64,000 nucleotides of DNA from Dentipellis sp. KUC8613 (Eukaryota > Basidiomycota > Agaricomycetes > Russulales > Hericiaceae), in contig NSJX01000001.1 in assembly GCA_002286715.1 (NCBI GenBank), positions 2,865,354-2,929,353 of the forward strand, given 5' to 3'. Position 1 is the first letter of the stretch, and every line of letters starts with the position of its first letter. The notes beneath the pieces were generated by a model that ran no database searches, had not been told where the DNA came from, and saw nothing but the letters and a program-made list of their open reading frames with translations. Below, one piece after another: positions 11,961 to 22,663 of this stretch. Both the position numbers and the translations under genes were made by a program.

Positions 11961-13281
11961 TCAGTCGTCGTCCTCACGGACGTCCTTCTCTATTGACGGG
12001 GCTGCGCGGTCAGCAACGAAGATGTTGCCGTTTTTGACGTTCATGAAAGTGTACTGTGGAACGAGTTAGTCAAGCCCAGGAGTGCCGAAAATAGGGAGAA
12101 AACACACTTCTACGAGCTCTGCACCCACACCACGGTTGTAGTTCGCGTACACCAGGTTGATCTCCCGACTCGTCGCACGCATGCCCGCACGCTCTAGACG
12201 TTCCCAAAGAGCCAACAGATCGTAGAAGGGACGATCCCACAGGTGCAGCTCGATGATCATCTGGCCGACTGGAAGCGTGCCGTCCTCTGCCGCGCCGAGG
12301 AACGACCGCAGCGTGTCAAACTCCCACCCCTCGATGTCCACCTTGAGCACGTCGATATGCATGTGTCCGTTCATGCGCATGAGCGACTGGATCGTGTACA
12401 TCTTCGGCTCGTCACCCGGCGCGAGCTGCTCGCGGCCCGCGACGACCCACGGCTTGAAGTGCGTGCGGGCCTTGAGGCTGCGGTCGTCCCAGTACTCGCG
12501 CTCCTCGCCCGCGGTGCCCGTCTCGGTGTCCTCGATCCCCGGCGCGCTGGAGTAGAACTCGGGAAGCAGGGGGTCCGCAAAGAGCCGGAAGAACTCGCTC
12601 GCGTGCGGGCGTGTGACCTCGTCGCCGAAGCCTTTCGTCGTGAAGTCGTATGCCCAGACCTGGCAGTGTCGCGTACGTGCGAGCAGCTCGGCCTCGAAGG
12701 ATGCGGAAGCGGCGCTGCCGATGGAGTAGACGATGCAGTCGGGTTTCTCTTGCAGACGGTCAATACCACAGAGCCATTTGCCGCCATCTCCGAGGGCGCC
12801 GATGCGCTCGACGGTGTGCGGGCATGAGAACGCGGGAGGGAAGAAGTCCCCTTCACAGCTGCTGTCAGCTCGAGCAACGGCTATGAAGACCGGTATACGT
12901 ACACACTGTGTAGGCGGGCCATGGAGCCTTGTCAGGCGGGAAGCTGTGAAGCGTAAGCGCAGTCAGTTATCGCAAGCGGGAACCGTCCTACATCCTGTAT
13001 ACTCACGACACGATTTCCCTTGGATTGGGCCCAAACTTTCTGATGAGCCCCTCTCTCCGTTTGACCATCTTCTGGTATACCCTCTCTGACCTCTTCACGC
13101 GTGCCGTCAAGCTGTTGTCGACCTGAACGATGCCATTGTGCAGCGCGTCCGGCGCGACGTATGTCGACTCCGAGTAGGGGTACGGCGAACCAGGAAGGAG
13201 GAAAAAGAAGGCGGTTACGAGAAGAACACCAAGTATTATGGTGTACCGTGGGTGGCGGGCGGGAATGAGGGCCATGGCCAT
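11961..13281 (-). CDS. METTL24-like FkbM/Methyltransf_21 methyltransferase, type II membrane protein
   Basis: Predicted SAM-dependent methyltransferase of the METTL24 / Methyltransf_21 group, substrate unknown. The start at 13281 gives a short basic N-terminus followed by a single hydrophobic segment (about residues 13-30, 'YTIILGVLLVTAFFFLL'), so the enzyme probably sits in the Golgi or ER with a lumenal domain. The first exon ends near 13010. After further introns come 'GDGGKWLCGI', 'SIGSAASASFEAELL' (SAM-binding region) and 'HIDVLKVDIEGWEFDTLRS', which is the family's DxEGxE motif, then 'MIIELHLWD'. A last intron near 12056-12104 joins 'AELVE' to a conserved C-terminal exon (YTFMNVKNGNIFVADRA) and a stop at 11961. 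Reading through that donor instead would give a shorter, less family-like end. It is transcribed convergently with paralogue B. Family call is strong; localisation is inferred. Confidence 0.85.
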
Positions 13282-14615
13282 CGAGGAGAGGGCGCCGTCG
13301 TCGTCGTCGGTGTCGGTGAAGAGCTACGTTGGCGGCGGCGGACAAGGCGCCAACACCTTGGGAATTTCACTCGTGGGAACATTTCGCCTATTTCGGCCCG
13401 CGGGCCTTGAAGCTCGTCAGTTTCACTTACATATTTGCCCCTTCTCCGAACGTGTAGTCGTCCTTCATCTCGAGGTATTGGCGTATGATATTCACAACTG
13501 CAGGTTCATATAAACCCTCTCTCCAATGGAAAGGGGGTAACAAGACCGATCTCAGGATGTCAAAGTAGCTGAAGCGGACCTCATCTCATAACCTTCCTTG
13601 AAACTTCGGCGGGTGGAAAGCTATCCTAGGAAACACCGTACCAAACTCTTGGTGAGTGTCTCCTCCCGGTTAGCCTGTTTTGCATGCTCAAAGTCCGGGG
13701 AAAGAAGCTTTGAAGCATAGCTCGGGCACGCGTGAAGCTATTCTTGCTTTGGGTATTCCACTACTAACCCATTCTGCGGCACGTTTTTACCTTCCTGCTA
13801 CCTGGAAGATTAGCTGGATCCACGTGTAGTCAGAACCAGTAACAATCATCCGGTCTTTCGGTATAACATAGGATTCCGTCACGGTCTCCTATCGTGCACT
13901 GGAGTTTGGCTCCCCCCTCGCGGGACTGACCCTCAACCCTCTGGCCGTGTTCCTCTGCTTGAATTGCGTACGCAGATCCTCTTATGTGCGCCAACATGCG
14001 TCCAGCGGCCTCCTAATGAATGTCTGGCTATGAATCGACAAGATGCAAAACGCGGACGCTATAAATACCCTAATTCCGACATGGTATGTAAATGCCCTCT
14101 GCTCAGGTCTTCCGCTGCAATATACTACAGCCGAGGGTCAAATCATACGGAGTCTTCTTAGAGTCCTCTTGTGTATTCAAGCGCAAGAACACTTAGCACG
14201 AACTTATGGATGGATGTCTGCGTTGCTTCATTCCATGGTCCATGACTGGCTGGTATAGATCCCACTACCGTTACGGGCAGATGATGGTGGGCAGCAGATC
14301 TCAGAGCCCACCGCCGCATGAACGGCCTGTGGGGGGATGAGTGGTAGTCGGGGGTTGCTATGTTAGCTTGAGAGAAGTGAAGGAGCTGCTCTTGAGGTAC
14401 TTGAAATGACGTGTTAGAACGATATGCAGTTTGAATGAGATTTGTGAGGGTGCTCACTACGATGTCCGAAGAGGTAAATGATGAATGGATGCGTACTCGA
14501 CCTTGGCCACGAGCGATGCCCTCGGGCAGATGGAGCATGATTGATCTCGCGCTTGGGATTAACTTGCAGGCACGAAACACGTCTATTTGTGAGACAGTCA
14601 GGGTGTTCGCCGTGT
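13282..14615 (+). other. Intergenic region upstream of the methyltransferase
   Basis: It contains the presumed promoter of the minus-strand methyltransferase and the 3' flank of the MIC26/27 gene. Several open frames exist (for example 14158-14580, minus) but none has family or splice support. I see no further gene. Confidence 0.45.
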
Positions 14616-15713
14616 CTACACAAGCCGCTTGGGCTCCTCGTTCTGCGCCGGCTCCACCTTAGCCTCGACCACCTTGGCCTCCTCCTTCACCTCCTCCTTT
14701 GCATTCTCCAACACCGGCTCTGCCTTGCTCTCCACCACGCTGGCCACCTCCTTTGCCTTTGCCTCGACCTTCTCCACGACCTCCTTCGCCTTCGTCTCTA
14801 CCTTCGCCTCGAGCACCTTCACCTCCGCAAGCACCTCCTTCGAGGCCTCGCTGACCTTCCCCTCCGCCTCTAGTGCCGCCACCCGCCCCTTCCCAATCGC
14901 CTCGCCAACCTTCAGCCCCGTCGTCTCCTGCACGCGCCTCAGCGCATGGCCCACCGTCTCGCCCGCGTGCGCGCGGCCCTGCTCCCACGCCTCCTGCGCG
15001 CGCGCGACCGTCATGGCGAAGTGCGCGCGGCCGATCGCGTGCTTCTCCGCGAGGCCGGGCGTGTAGCGCTCCTCGAGCTCGCCCGCGTACGTGGCGACGT
15101 TGTGCGACGTCTTCGGGATGAACTGCTGCGCGGCGAGCACGAAGAGCGTCGGCGGCGCGAGGATGCGCAAAGGCAGCCCGCGCGTGCGCGTGAGGATGGA
15201 GCCGGAGAGCGCGGCGATGCCCGCGTAGAGGACGCCGGGCGTGAGGGGCTCGTCGGGTGCGACGAGGGACTTGACGCGGCCTGTGGTGGGTAAAGTTTTA
15301 TGATTAGAAGTTTTGCAAAGGAAAGGTGGGGGTAGGATACGCACTTTCTACGGCCTGCTCGATCCCAATCCACTTCCCGATGACACCCTGCACCTGCGAA
15401 TGCGTGTCATTGAACACCCGCGTCGCGGCCCGTCGCGCAATGCCAATTTGCCTTTCAAGTTCGGTGGGCGACTCGACAACGATGATGTCCTGGTCGGGTG
15501 CTGGGTAGATGGAGAGCTGTATTTGGGTCAGCACATGTGCCGCATGGGTAGACCGGCAAGATAATACCTTTTCGCGCTCAGAGTCGGGCAACGACACGGC
15601 GACGGCTGTCGCAGCCGCCAGGAGCGTTCTTCGGGGCTACACGTCACAGCAAAGCAGATCAGACGAATGCTTTAATAGAACAGGAAATTACATACCATGC
15701 GAGCCCAGGACAT
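14616..15713 (-). CDS. MICOS complex subunit MIC26/MIC27 (apolipoprotein O-like)
   Basis: Likely inner-mitochondrial-membrane subunit of the MICOS complex, which holds cristae junctions. The start MSWARM at 15713 is followed by an intron and then 'RRTLLAAATAVAVSLPDSE'. A second intron near 15530-15567 leads to 'LSIYPAPDQDIIVVESPTELERQIG', which is the ApoO-family entry block (only part shown in frame). Next come 'IGKWIGIEQAVE', an intron, and 'GVLYAGIAALSGSILTRTRGLPLRILAPPTLF' (two membrane-type segments). The C-terminal third is an Ala/Glu/Lys/Val-rich, strongly helical tail (KVEAKAKEV-type heptads, about 14650-14900). Tail composition produces many open frames on the opposite strand, which are shadows. 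MIC26 versus MIC27 cannot be separated by eye. Confidence 0.8.
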
Positions 15714-17109
15714 GATTTTGGGATGAGTTGGAGGAGGACAAGCTGGTCGCGTATGGGCGTTTCCGGTACGGTGGATTAGTCAGCAGGCTAGCCTCGCCGC
15801 TCGCAAGCCTCAGTCGCAGCGCCCCTCATCTCCTCCTCGAACCACGTCCACACAGTTTGTATCCTCCGATATATCCAGCTTCTATCAAACTTGGGTCTTG
15901 TGCGACTGAAATATCTTCTTTTCTTTTCTTCTTCCCGGTGCGTTCTCTCAGTCTATATTCCGTAACCCTTCCTTTCCATCCAGAATCAGCGGCAATGTCT
16001 CCACCCGATTCCTGACCGCTGCCATACACTGCACGGGAACGTAGAACAATACAGTATAAAAGGGCTTTGGGCACACATACTGCTACTACCGGCACGCTCG
16101 TAGGCGACTGCGGCGTCGGTCGTACGACTCGTATTCATCACTCGGACTCTGACTCTGTCTGCGCGATGCTACGGATGGAATATTTGCCTCGGGTTCTTGA
16201 TAAAAAGTACGTCCTCCTTTCAGTGGCACACCGAGGACGGTCAGGGGGGAAATGAAGACCACAGTAACTACGCGGATGCTCAGATGCATTGGACATATTC
16301 GATGCTACAGCATGAGCAAAAAAACGGTCAATCGTGTATATTTCACGTCTCCGAGCAGGACCCACTGCGATGATATAATGACGGCAAGTGAAGGATATCA
16401 TGTCTTCGGTGAAAATGATCTGATCTGCGCATCCAAAAAATGTCTAGACACGTCTTTATCAATGAAGACACGCACTCACAGCCTTTGTCTATGATGAGAG
16501 TCGAAGATCTAGTCGACGCTTTGCTCCTGCAAGGCCCGTAGACTAGAATATTCATACCCGCACGCTGCTCTAGCGCCTCACGGACGTGTCTGAGGCCTTC
16601 GGCAGAATAGCAGTGCAATGCGCGGAGGCCCACTGACCTTGGGACGGTCCAAGTGCAGACACAGTGCGTACGTGCAATGTGTCCTTCGCGCACCTCCCTT
16701 GTAGTGTGCTCTCATGATCGGCGTCTATCTGTGTCCTATATGTATGATGCGTCTCCCTTCGAATCACGACCTTGCTCAAACTGGACACGACCTTGCCGTT
16801 TCCAGAATTTTGCACGCTTACTCTCGCATTGACATTGGAGCTGCGCCAGTCAATCAGGCCAGATCCCTGGACCCCAAAAAACTTTGTGTCGACCTGCCAA
16901 CGTTGGGTTCCTTTGGGTAAGAAAACTTCGTCTGTTATTGAAGTCATCCCGCTGCTACGTGTTCTCAAACGTCCAGCCCCCGGTGAGGTCGAAAAATATT
17001 CATATTTTCGTCTCCACGCACTCTAACCCCCAACGGCCAAATCAGCCACAGGACCTGGTATCCTGCCACTCAGCTTCTCTCCAAACAATATCCACTGGCT
17101 CCCTGGTTC
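15714..17109 (+). other. Intergenic region
   Basis: It holds the promoter of the MIC26/27 gene (minus) and the 3' flank of the small secreted-protein gene. A TATA-like TATAAAAG at 16055-16062 on the plus strand has no recognisable gene after it. I see nothing else that can be supported. Confidence 0.4.
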
Positions 17110-17427
17110 TTATGCTCCAGTCGGCGCCGCGCTCGCCGTCTTCGCCGCCTCACTCAAAGCCTCCGCCAGCCCGGTGATCGTAACCGGGGTCGGGAGGGGG
17201 GCGGCCGGCGCGGTTGCCGGGATATGGATCGTGACGTCCTCGCCCGGCGGAAAAGTCTGCGTGCCGACGATCTGCGGCAGATCGAAGTGAATACCGGTGA
17301 CGGAGGCAGTGGGGTTTATTGAGGCGAAAGGGTTGACGCTTAGAGTGACGTCGGCGGGGACGGGCGCGGCGTGCGTTGGGAGGAGGATGAGAAGAGGGAT
17401 GAGGAATGCATGCGAGAGGGAAAGCAT
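17110..17427 (-). CDS. Small putative secreted protein
   Basis: A 105-residue single-exon frame. The N-terminus (MLSLSHAFLIPLLILLPTHA) has the shape of a signal peptide, with a likely cleavage after the THA-A region. The mature part is rich in Pro, Ala, Thr and Val, has no cysteine and carries no domain I recognise. Its size, the signal peptide and the absence of a known domain fit a small secreted or cell-wall-associated protein, but no function should be assigned. An in-frame spliced extension cannot be excluded. Confidence 0.5.
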   Translation of the reverse strand: MLSLSHAFLIPLLILLPTHAAPVPADVTLSVNPFASINPTASVTGIHFDLPQIVGTQTFPPGEDVTIHIPATAPAAPLPTPVTITGLAEALSEAAKTASAAPTGA

Positions 17428-18268
17428 GGTCGGCGTATGAAGCAGCGTGGAGGATGAAGATAGGAGTGGATATGTGACGACGGCCTAGAAGGGATGGTCA
17501 ACGTCAATAATCATATTAGGAGCTTGGAGGTACGTGGCCAGTCGTACTCACCCGCGACGTTGACGAATGAAATATCTCGCACAGCGATGCGGTATCCCTT
17601 ACGGGGTTCCCGTCCTTATATACAACAAGCAAGGTCGTTTCTACAGGACCCGGTAGCGTCCCCTTATGCTCCAGTGGGCTCCAACTACAACGCAATTGAA
17701 ACTGCTATGGATACACTTGGGTGCACAAATGATGCCTTCCACCACTGCCGACGAAGACCGCTCCTCGCTGAGCAGCTCACGTCGGAAAATAGACACCGTC
17801 GCATGGTCCCACATTGCGATTCAGGCCGGCCATCAAGCTTCGAGTTCAAGGTGCCTCGGTGTTCAAACCAACTCTGGGTCGTACAAACCCTTTTTGGGCG
17901 CGATCAGTACCGTGTTCATGATCGACAGCGGTACGCGACCGGCATCATGGATTTTACAACGCTACCTCATTTGACGTTTCCTGTAAACAGAGGTTTTGAG
18001 TTTCAGGCGATGCACGTCTGACCTCAAGGCCTCTCTTTGCATAAACTCCACGCTAGCGCTCCGGGCAGTTCGCAATGGTTCGGCGCACACAGAGGGGGTT
18101 GAATGCTGTCCTTGTGCTTACAACAGGTTCTCTGGTCTTTATAATCACTGTTCAGATCACAAAGCCGATTGCTGTGCTCGACGATATGGCAGGATCGACT
18201 TCTAAGGCGATAAAGCCGCGCGAGGCCGGTGGCGTGGTGTGATTGGTGAGCGCAAGAGTAAACGAGAG
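17428..18268 (+). other. Intergenic region before transposon block
   Basis: Open frames at 17494-18021 and 17666-17974 overlap in different frames and have no family features. I treat the stretch as non-coding, including the promoter of the small secreted-protein gene. Confidence 0.4.
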
Positions 18269-19544
18269 TGGATGACTTTCCGTAACTGTTTAGAAGTGAT
18301 TTTTCCTCTAAACATGATCTATCATTGCAGCTCCGATCGATTGAGAGGAATTGGGTCTAAACCGTAAGACCGTTGTTGGGGAGTTTAGAACTGATTTAGA
18401 GAACTTGGCAGACCGCTCGGCATCCTCGGCACGATTCCCAGGCACTTCCCCCGGATTATAGCGATGTAGTCGACGCCCGCGATGCGCGGCAGCCTTCACG
18501 CACTCCAGATATCGAATTTTGATACATGTCATTGTGATCATAGCTTGAGTATTCATAATTGTCGTATATACACTTGTCTGAGAGTAAAAAGGCGGGCAAA
18601 GAGCGATCACGCGTGCAGAACGTGGGGTGTATGGACTTTATTGAAGGAACATCTACTACTTGCCCTCGAACTTCGGGCGCACGAGGAGCAGTCAAGGCAG
18701 CGGAGCATCAGAATAGTCTGATATCTTTCGAGCATGGCATGACGCGACACGTAAATATTCAGTACAAACACGCACCGAAAACGACGAGGGAGTATGGGGG
18801 GCCGGAATGGAGACGGGTGCATCGAGGACATGGAGTAACGTCTCCGGCACTGAACACGCCGTAGTTGCTCAACACAGCATCCTGTAGCGAATGCTGAGCA
18901 GTCTGCAGCTCAAGCTGGACACGACAGGCATCGACCGTTGCATGCACTGCGAATCGGGCTGTCGCTGGTAGGCCTTGGGCTCGTGAGGGCTGGCGCGTGA
19001 CAGACGCGAGGGCGGATGGGGGATTGATAGATATAGGAGATGATACAGGGGGGAGCGGCGCAGTGACAGGGAGACGTTGGGGACTGGGCTCGACGTGAAC
19101 GAAAGGAGAAGTAATATGAAGTACTCACCTGTACGCGATCTTAGTCGCCCCACCGTTCCCCTCCCCCCAAATGCGACTGCGCCCTCGCAAACGAGAACGT
19201 TCTCGGTTCTTGGTGTGGGGCATTTCTTGCCTGCGTCGGGATCGCGAAGGGGTGGATTGGCACGGTGTCCGATGAGAGCGCGCTGCCTAGAATCGCTTGC
19301 GGGGTTAGTCAGCAAGCACCACATGGGCGTATACCATTCTGGGATGCCATTTCAGTCTCCGACGCGTTTAGAGGCAAGATTTAGGATAGAAAGGGGGGTC
19401 GACCCCCCTTTCTAAACAGCGCTGGATAGAGCGACCTACATCAGCTGCTGAGCTTGAAATCGACCTCCCGATCACAGATCTATCTCACATTTAGAGCAAG
19501 TTTAGATATTTAGAGGCCTCTAAATCGTTACGGAAAGTCATCCA
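18269..19544. mobile_element. Non-autonomous DNA transposon with terminal inverted repeats (element 1)
   Basis: The 18-base sequence TGGATGACTTTCCGTAAC at 18269-18286 occurs in perfect inverted orientation at 19527-19544. Both copies continue inward into related TTTAGA...TCTAAA motifs. The distance, about 1.3 kb, the lack of a recognisable transposase and the location next to a second inverted-repeat element suggest a MITE-like or decayed DNA transposon. Target-site duplication is unclear, so the outer edges may be off by a few bases. Internal frames (for example 18869-19324, minus) have no family features. Confidence 0.6.
19387..19414. repeat. Perfect 28-bp palindrome
   Basis: Two 14-base arms meet at the centre GTCGAC, with six G followed by six C around it. 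It lies inside element 1. A second perfect palindrome, ATTTAGAGGCCTCTAAAT, is found at about 19508-19525. Both can form hairpins and may belong to the subterminal structure of the transposon. Confidence 0.85.
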
Positions 19545-19712
19545 GTATCGAGGGCGTAGACAGGCAAGAGTAAGTCTGCGCAGGAATCCTTTACAGGGAG
19601 AGAGGTACGTCCAGTAATTTGTCGTCGAACGCCCTTGTTCAATTTGCGACAGGTTCGGGGATCGGTAGGAAGGATAGCGAACAGGCGGTCGCATGCGCTA
19701 GCTATCAATTTA

Positions 19713-20767
19713 TTGCCGTTTTCAGAAAAGTTGGCGGCATGTCGAAATCGACGCGCGTCAGCGATCTTCCCGCGTGTATCTTCCGAGCCTCATAGCACCA
19801 CAACGAGCCGTCTGATTTGAATGAAAATAATACGTCTGAGATCGTGTTGACGAGGGCTTTTGCGCCCCGCTATTTTCAAACAAATCTGTTGAGAACTGAG
19901 GAAGAACCATAAAGGCTGCTTGAAAATGCATATTTCGCTATAGGAGGCTTTACTAGGACACTACAGACTTCGGGGGAGTCGTAAAAATGGCCGGGGGTAT
20001 TGTTAGTTGTGCGCCCCATCGAAAAATTTGCGGAATTCGGTGCAGAAATGAGCGGGCAGCTACGGTGTCAGGGATGCCCGCACAGTGTCCGCATCGCATG
20101 GGCTGCTGTCACGAGGACCATTTGAATAGCACTGTCACATACGCATGGCTCATCTGGACATTTGTGATTCTGTTTTCTACCATGGTTCGTGGGAGACGAC
20201 TCTCCAATGACCTTTGAGAAGCCGTACTCACCTTGGCCCGAACCCTCAATGTCGGCACTATTGCAGAGCTTACAGGTTGCTCGGAACGGACAATCCAACA
20301 GATTGTGAATGCTTTCAGACGTCGCAGCAGGCCAGCTATGCAGGGGCATCTTGCTCATGAATTACGGGGAGCAAAGCAAAGTCTGACTGTGACAGCAGCC
20401 CTGCAACCCCGACACCGCAGCTGCCCGCTCATTTCTGCACCGAATTCCGCAAATTTTTCGATGGGGCGCACAACTAACAATACCCCCGGCCATTTTTACG
20501 ACTCCCCCGAAGTCTGTAGTGTCCTAGTAAAGCCTCCTATAGCGAAATATGCATTTTCAAGCAGCCTTTATGGTTCTTCCTCAGTTCTCAACGGATTTGT
20601 TTGAAAATAGCGGGGCGCAAAAGCCCTCGTCAACACGATCTCAGATGTATTATTTTCATTCGAATCGGATGGCTCGTTGTGGTGCTATGAGGCTCGGAAG
20701 ATACACGCGAGAAGATCGCTGACGCGCGTCGATTTCGACGCGCCGCCAACTTTTCTGAAAACAGCAA
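19713..20767. mobile_element. Foldback DNA transposon flanked by TA, long terminal inverted repeats (element 2)
   Basis: The left arm (19713 to about 20113) and right arm (about 20385-20767) are near-identical inverted copies of roughly 370-400 bp. They start TTGC(C/T)GTTTTCAGAAAAG and include shared blocks such as GGCCGGGGGTATTGTTAGT. The left arm has a small internal insertion relative to the right. Each end abuts the dinucleotide TA (19711-19712 and 20768-20769), as expected for a TA target-site duplication of the Tc1/mariner type. The central 270 bp carries a helix-turn-helix-like remnant. The arms are much longer than in classical mariner elements, so this is a foldback or MITE-like derivative. 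Confidence 0.85.
20233..20376 (+). pseudogene. Transposase HTH-domain remnant inside element 2
   Basis: The frame reads 'VGTIAELTGCSERTIQQIVN' followed by a basic stretch (FRRRSRP). This matches the pattern of the helix-turn-helix at the N-terminus of Tc1/mariner-like DDE transposases of basidiomycetes. After about 45 codons the frame runs into the right inverted arm and no DDE catalytic domain follows. I read it as the leftover of an internally deleted transposase. The call rests on a short motif only. Confidence 0.4.
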
Positions 20768-21130
20768 TAATATTCTCTCGATCTTCCACCATCCTTACTC
20801 GGAACGACACCATTCACTCACCAATTCGTATGTAAGACACGCGTCACAAATACTGCCTGGCACCTACAATGGACCGCCATTTCGCTGACGGACTTTCGGA
20901 TAACATACGCACGAAAGGGGTTTGTTACGCTCTTACCGCTCGCTAACGAGTATTCACGACACAGAACGGAGGATGACTACGACTGCGCCTACCCTCAGGC
21001 TCGATCGCGCTATGCAATATTTAGACCATCAACGACCAATATCCCAAACCTCTAGGGGTTGGACCGTGCTGTGAGGGACCGCAATCTAGGCTGGTCGCGC
21101 TGCGGAGGATGAATCTCGCCTCCGGGACCG
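20768..21130 (+). other. Intergenic region upstream of first Cupin_5 gene
   Basis: This is the promoter-side flank of the Cupin_5 gene. Apart from the TATA box that follows it I see no gene or repeat. Confidence 0.4.
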
Positions 21131-21138
21131 TATAAAAG
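21131..21138 (+). promoter_or_regulatory. TATA box of Cupin_5 gene 1
   Basis: TATAAAAG lies about 43 bases before the ATG at 21181, a spacing that implies a very short 5' leader. Confidence 0.55.
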
Positions 21139-21180
21139 CATCCGCCCGTCCCACATTTGACGCACTCCCCAGAATATACC

Positions 21181-21960
21181 ATGTCGAAGTATGCCTACTA
21201 CCCCTCGCCCAACGCGGAGCTTATCAGGGATCTGTCTCTTATGAGGCACCCGGAAGGAGGTACGTGTAGCTCCCGTATATTGCGTTTTGTCAGCGAGCGC
21301 TCACGATTTCTAGGATTTTTCGCTGAGACTGATAGACAAGAGGAAACCGTTCCGAGCCCGTTCGCAGGTGAGTGAGAAGAGGCAATGATACTTTTCTCTC
21401 TGCGCACGTCATAACCTAATACTCAGATAAACAACTGCGCTCACTCGCCACCTCAATATTCTACCTCTTGACATACGACGAGCCGAACGGGGTTATCCAC
21501 ATGAATAAGTCTGTGGTGAGTCATCCCTCGTCGGAGCTTGGCAGAGGGATTAGTCGCTGAAGATGTTATTGCGGTGTTTGTGACGCTCTGACGATCGCAG
21601 ACATACCATGTACTGCATCAAGGACGCGCGGAATACACACTTATCACCCCAGGCAACCCTCCACGTATCGAGCACGTCGTTATGGGCACGAACGTCGCTG
21701 CAGGAGAGCGGCGGCAGCTGATCGTTGGGACTGGCGTCTGGAAGATGTCCAAGATCCCGAAGGCCGACCTCGTCAGCGCGAAGAGTGCAGAGGAGAAGGC
21801 GCGGACGGGGTGTTTGATCACGGAGATCGTTACACCTGGATTTCACTGGGAAGATCACCAATTCCTGACGAAGGCGGGCTTGCAGGAGTTGTTCAAGGGG
21901 GTGCCAGGTGGCGAGGCCAAGATGCTGGAGCTCCTTCCGTATGTGAAGAAGTCGGCATAA
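21181..21960 (+). CDS. Cupin_5 (DUF985) family protein, copy 1
   Basis: A single-domain beta-barrel (RmlC-like) protein of about 190 residues and four introns of 50-65 bp. The start at 21181 gives MSKYAYYPSPNAELIRDLSL then 'RHPEGG', the opening block of the family. Exons continue with 'FFAETDRQEETVPSPF', 'RSLATSIFYLLTYDEPNGV', 'TYHVLHQGRAEYTLITP' and 'AGERRQLIVGTGVWKMS', and end with 'GCLITEIVTPGFHWEDHQF' and a helical C-terminus (stop at 21960). The family's biochemical role is not settled. His and Glu residues of the cupin motifs are present, so a small-molecule or metal-binding site is possible. A paralogue lies at 32971-33747 on the other strand with the same intron pattern. Confidence 0.85.
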
Positions 21961-22426
21961 CGCTGCTCAGTTGGTGCTATGTCATCCGGGGCGTTTGTTG
22001 TGTATGTTATGTTACGCCCTGTTAGGTCAGGACTCTAATAGATTTGCTTCTGTTGGGTTACGTTCAAGCCTTCGATGGTGAGTTTACGGGGAACCTCCGT
22101 GCTGTCTGCTCTCGCCGCGCGGTGCCGCGCTCTGATACTGTGAGCGACTCCCTGTCTTTGAACTCGCAGACATTCCTGCAGTCCGCCCGTAAGTCGTCAG
22201 GATGTGAGGATGACTGCGTCCCTGGAATAAGAACTAGATCAGAGGAAGAGGAGTCACACCAATGTGAGAACGTCATTCACAGAAGTTGATTGGTGGATGT
22301 CATGCTATTACCAGGTCAATTTGAAGACGTATTAGGCTCGGATTACCGTATAAATCAGACCGTCCGCATTCAAGCAGCACGAGCTTCAGAATTGAGGTAC
22401 GAGGATTTCTGCTGTGCCTCCAACAG
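21961..22426 (+). other. Intergenic region after Cupin_5 gene 1
   Basis: There are several splice-like signals and short open frames (22044-22289 and around 22315-22397) but no family match. A small unrecognised gene ending at 22585 may start here. Confidence 0.3.
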
Positions 22427-22585
22427 ATAAGATTGGCCGACGAACGTCTACATGTAGTGCGCCTCCCATGGCAGGATCAGATATATGGGCCGCCTCCGAT
22501 CCCATTCACTCCTCCGCCCCCACTCCACGGCCCGACTTGGTGTGCGCAGTGCAACAGTCGAGGCCATGTTGTCTCCCCTATTTGA
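22427..22585 (+). other. Possible terminal exon of a small gene with a CxxC...H motif
   Basis: After a plausible acceptor (CCAACAG) a 52-codon open frame encodes a Pro-rich segment (YGPPPIPFTPPPPLHGP) followed by 'WCAQCNSRGH' and a stop. The CxxCxxxGH pattern resembles a zinc-knuckle half. I could not join it cleanly to an upstream exon, so it may be a gene fragment or chance. Confidence 0.2.
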
Positions 22586-22663
22586 GGGGGTTGCAAGTAT
22601 CCGTGGGCGGTATGCAGATCGCCATGGCACCGAAAAATACCAGGTGGGATGATGCGCGGGGCG

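Noticed and set aside
12243..12827. 194-codon plus-strand frame, Arg/Glu-rich
   Set aside because: It is a shadow of the methyltransferase exon on the other strand.
14158..14580. 140-codon open frame on the minus strand
   Set aside because: No family features or codon pattern, no splice support, and it overlaps other frames in a region between two clear genes.
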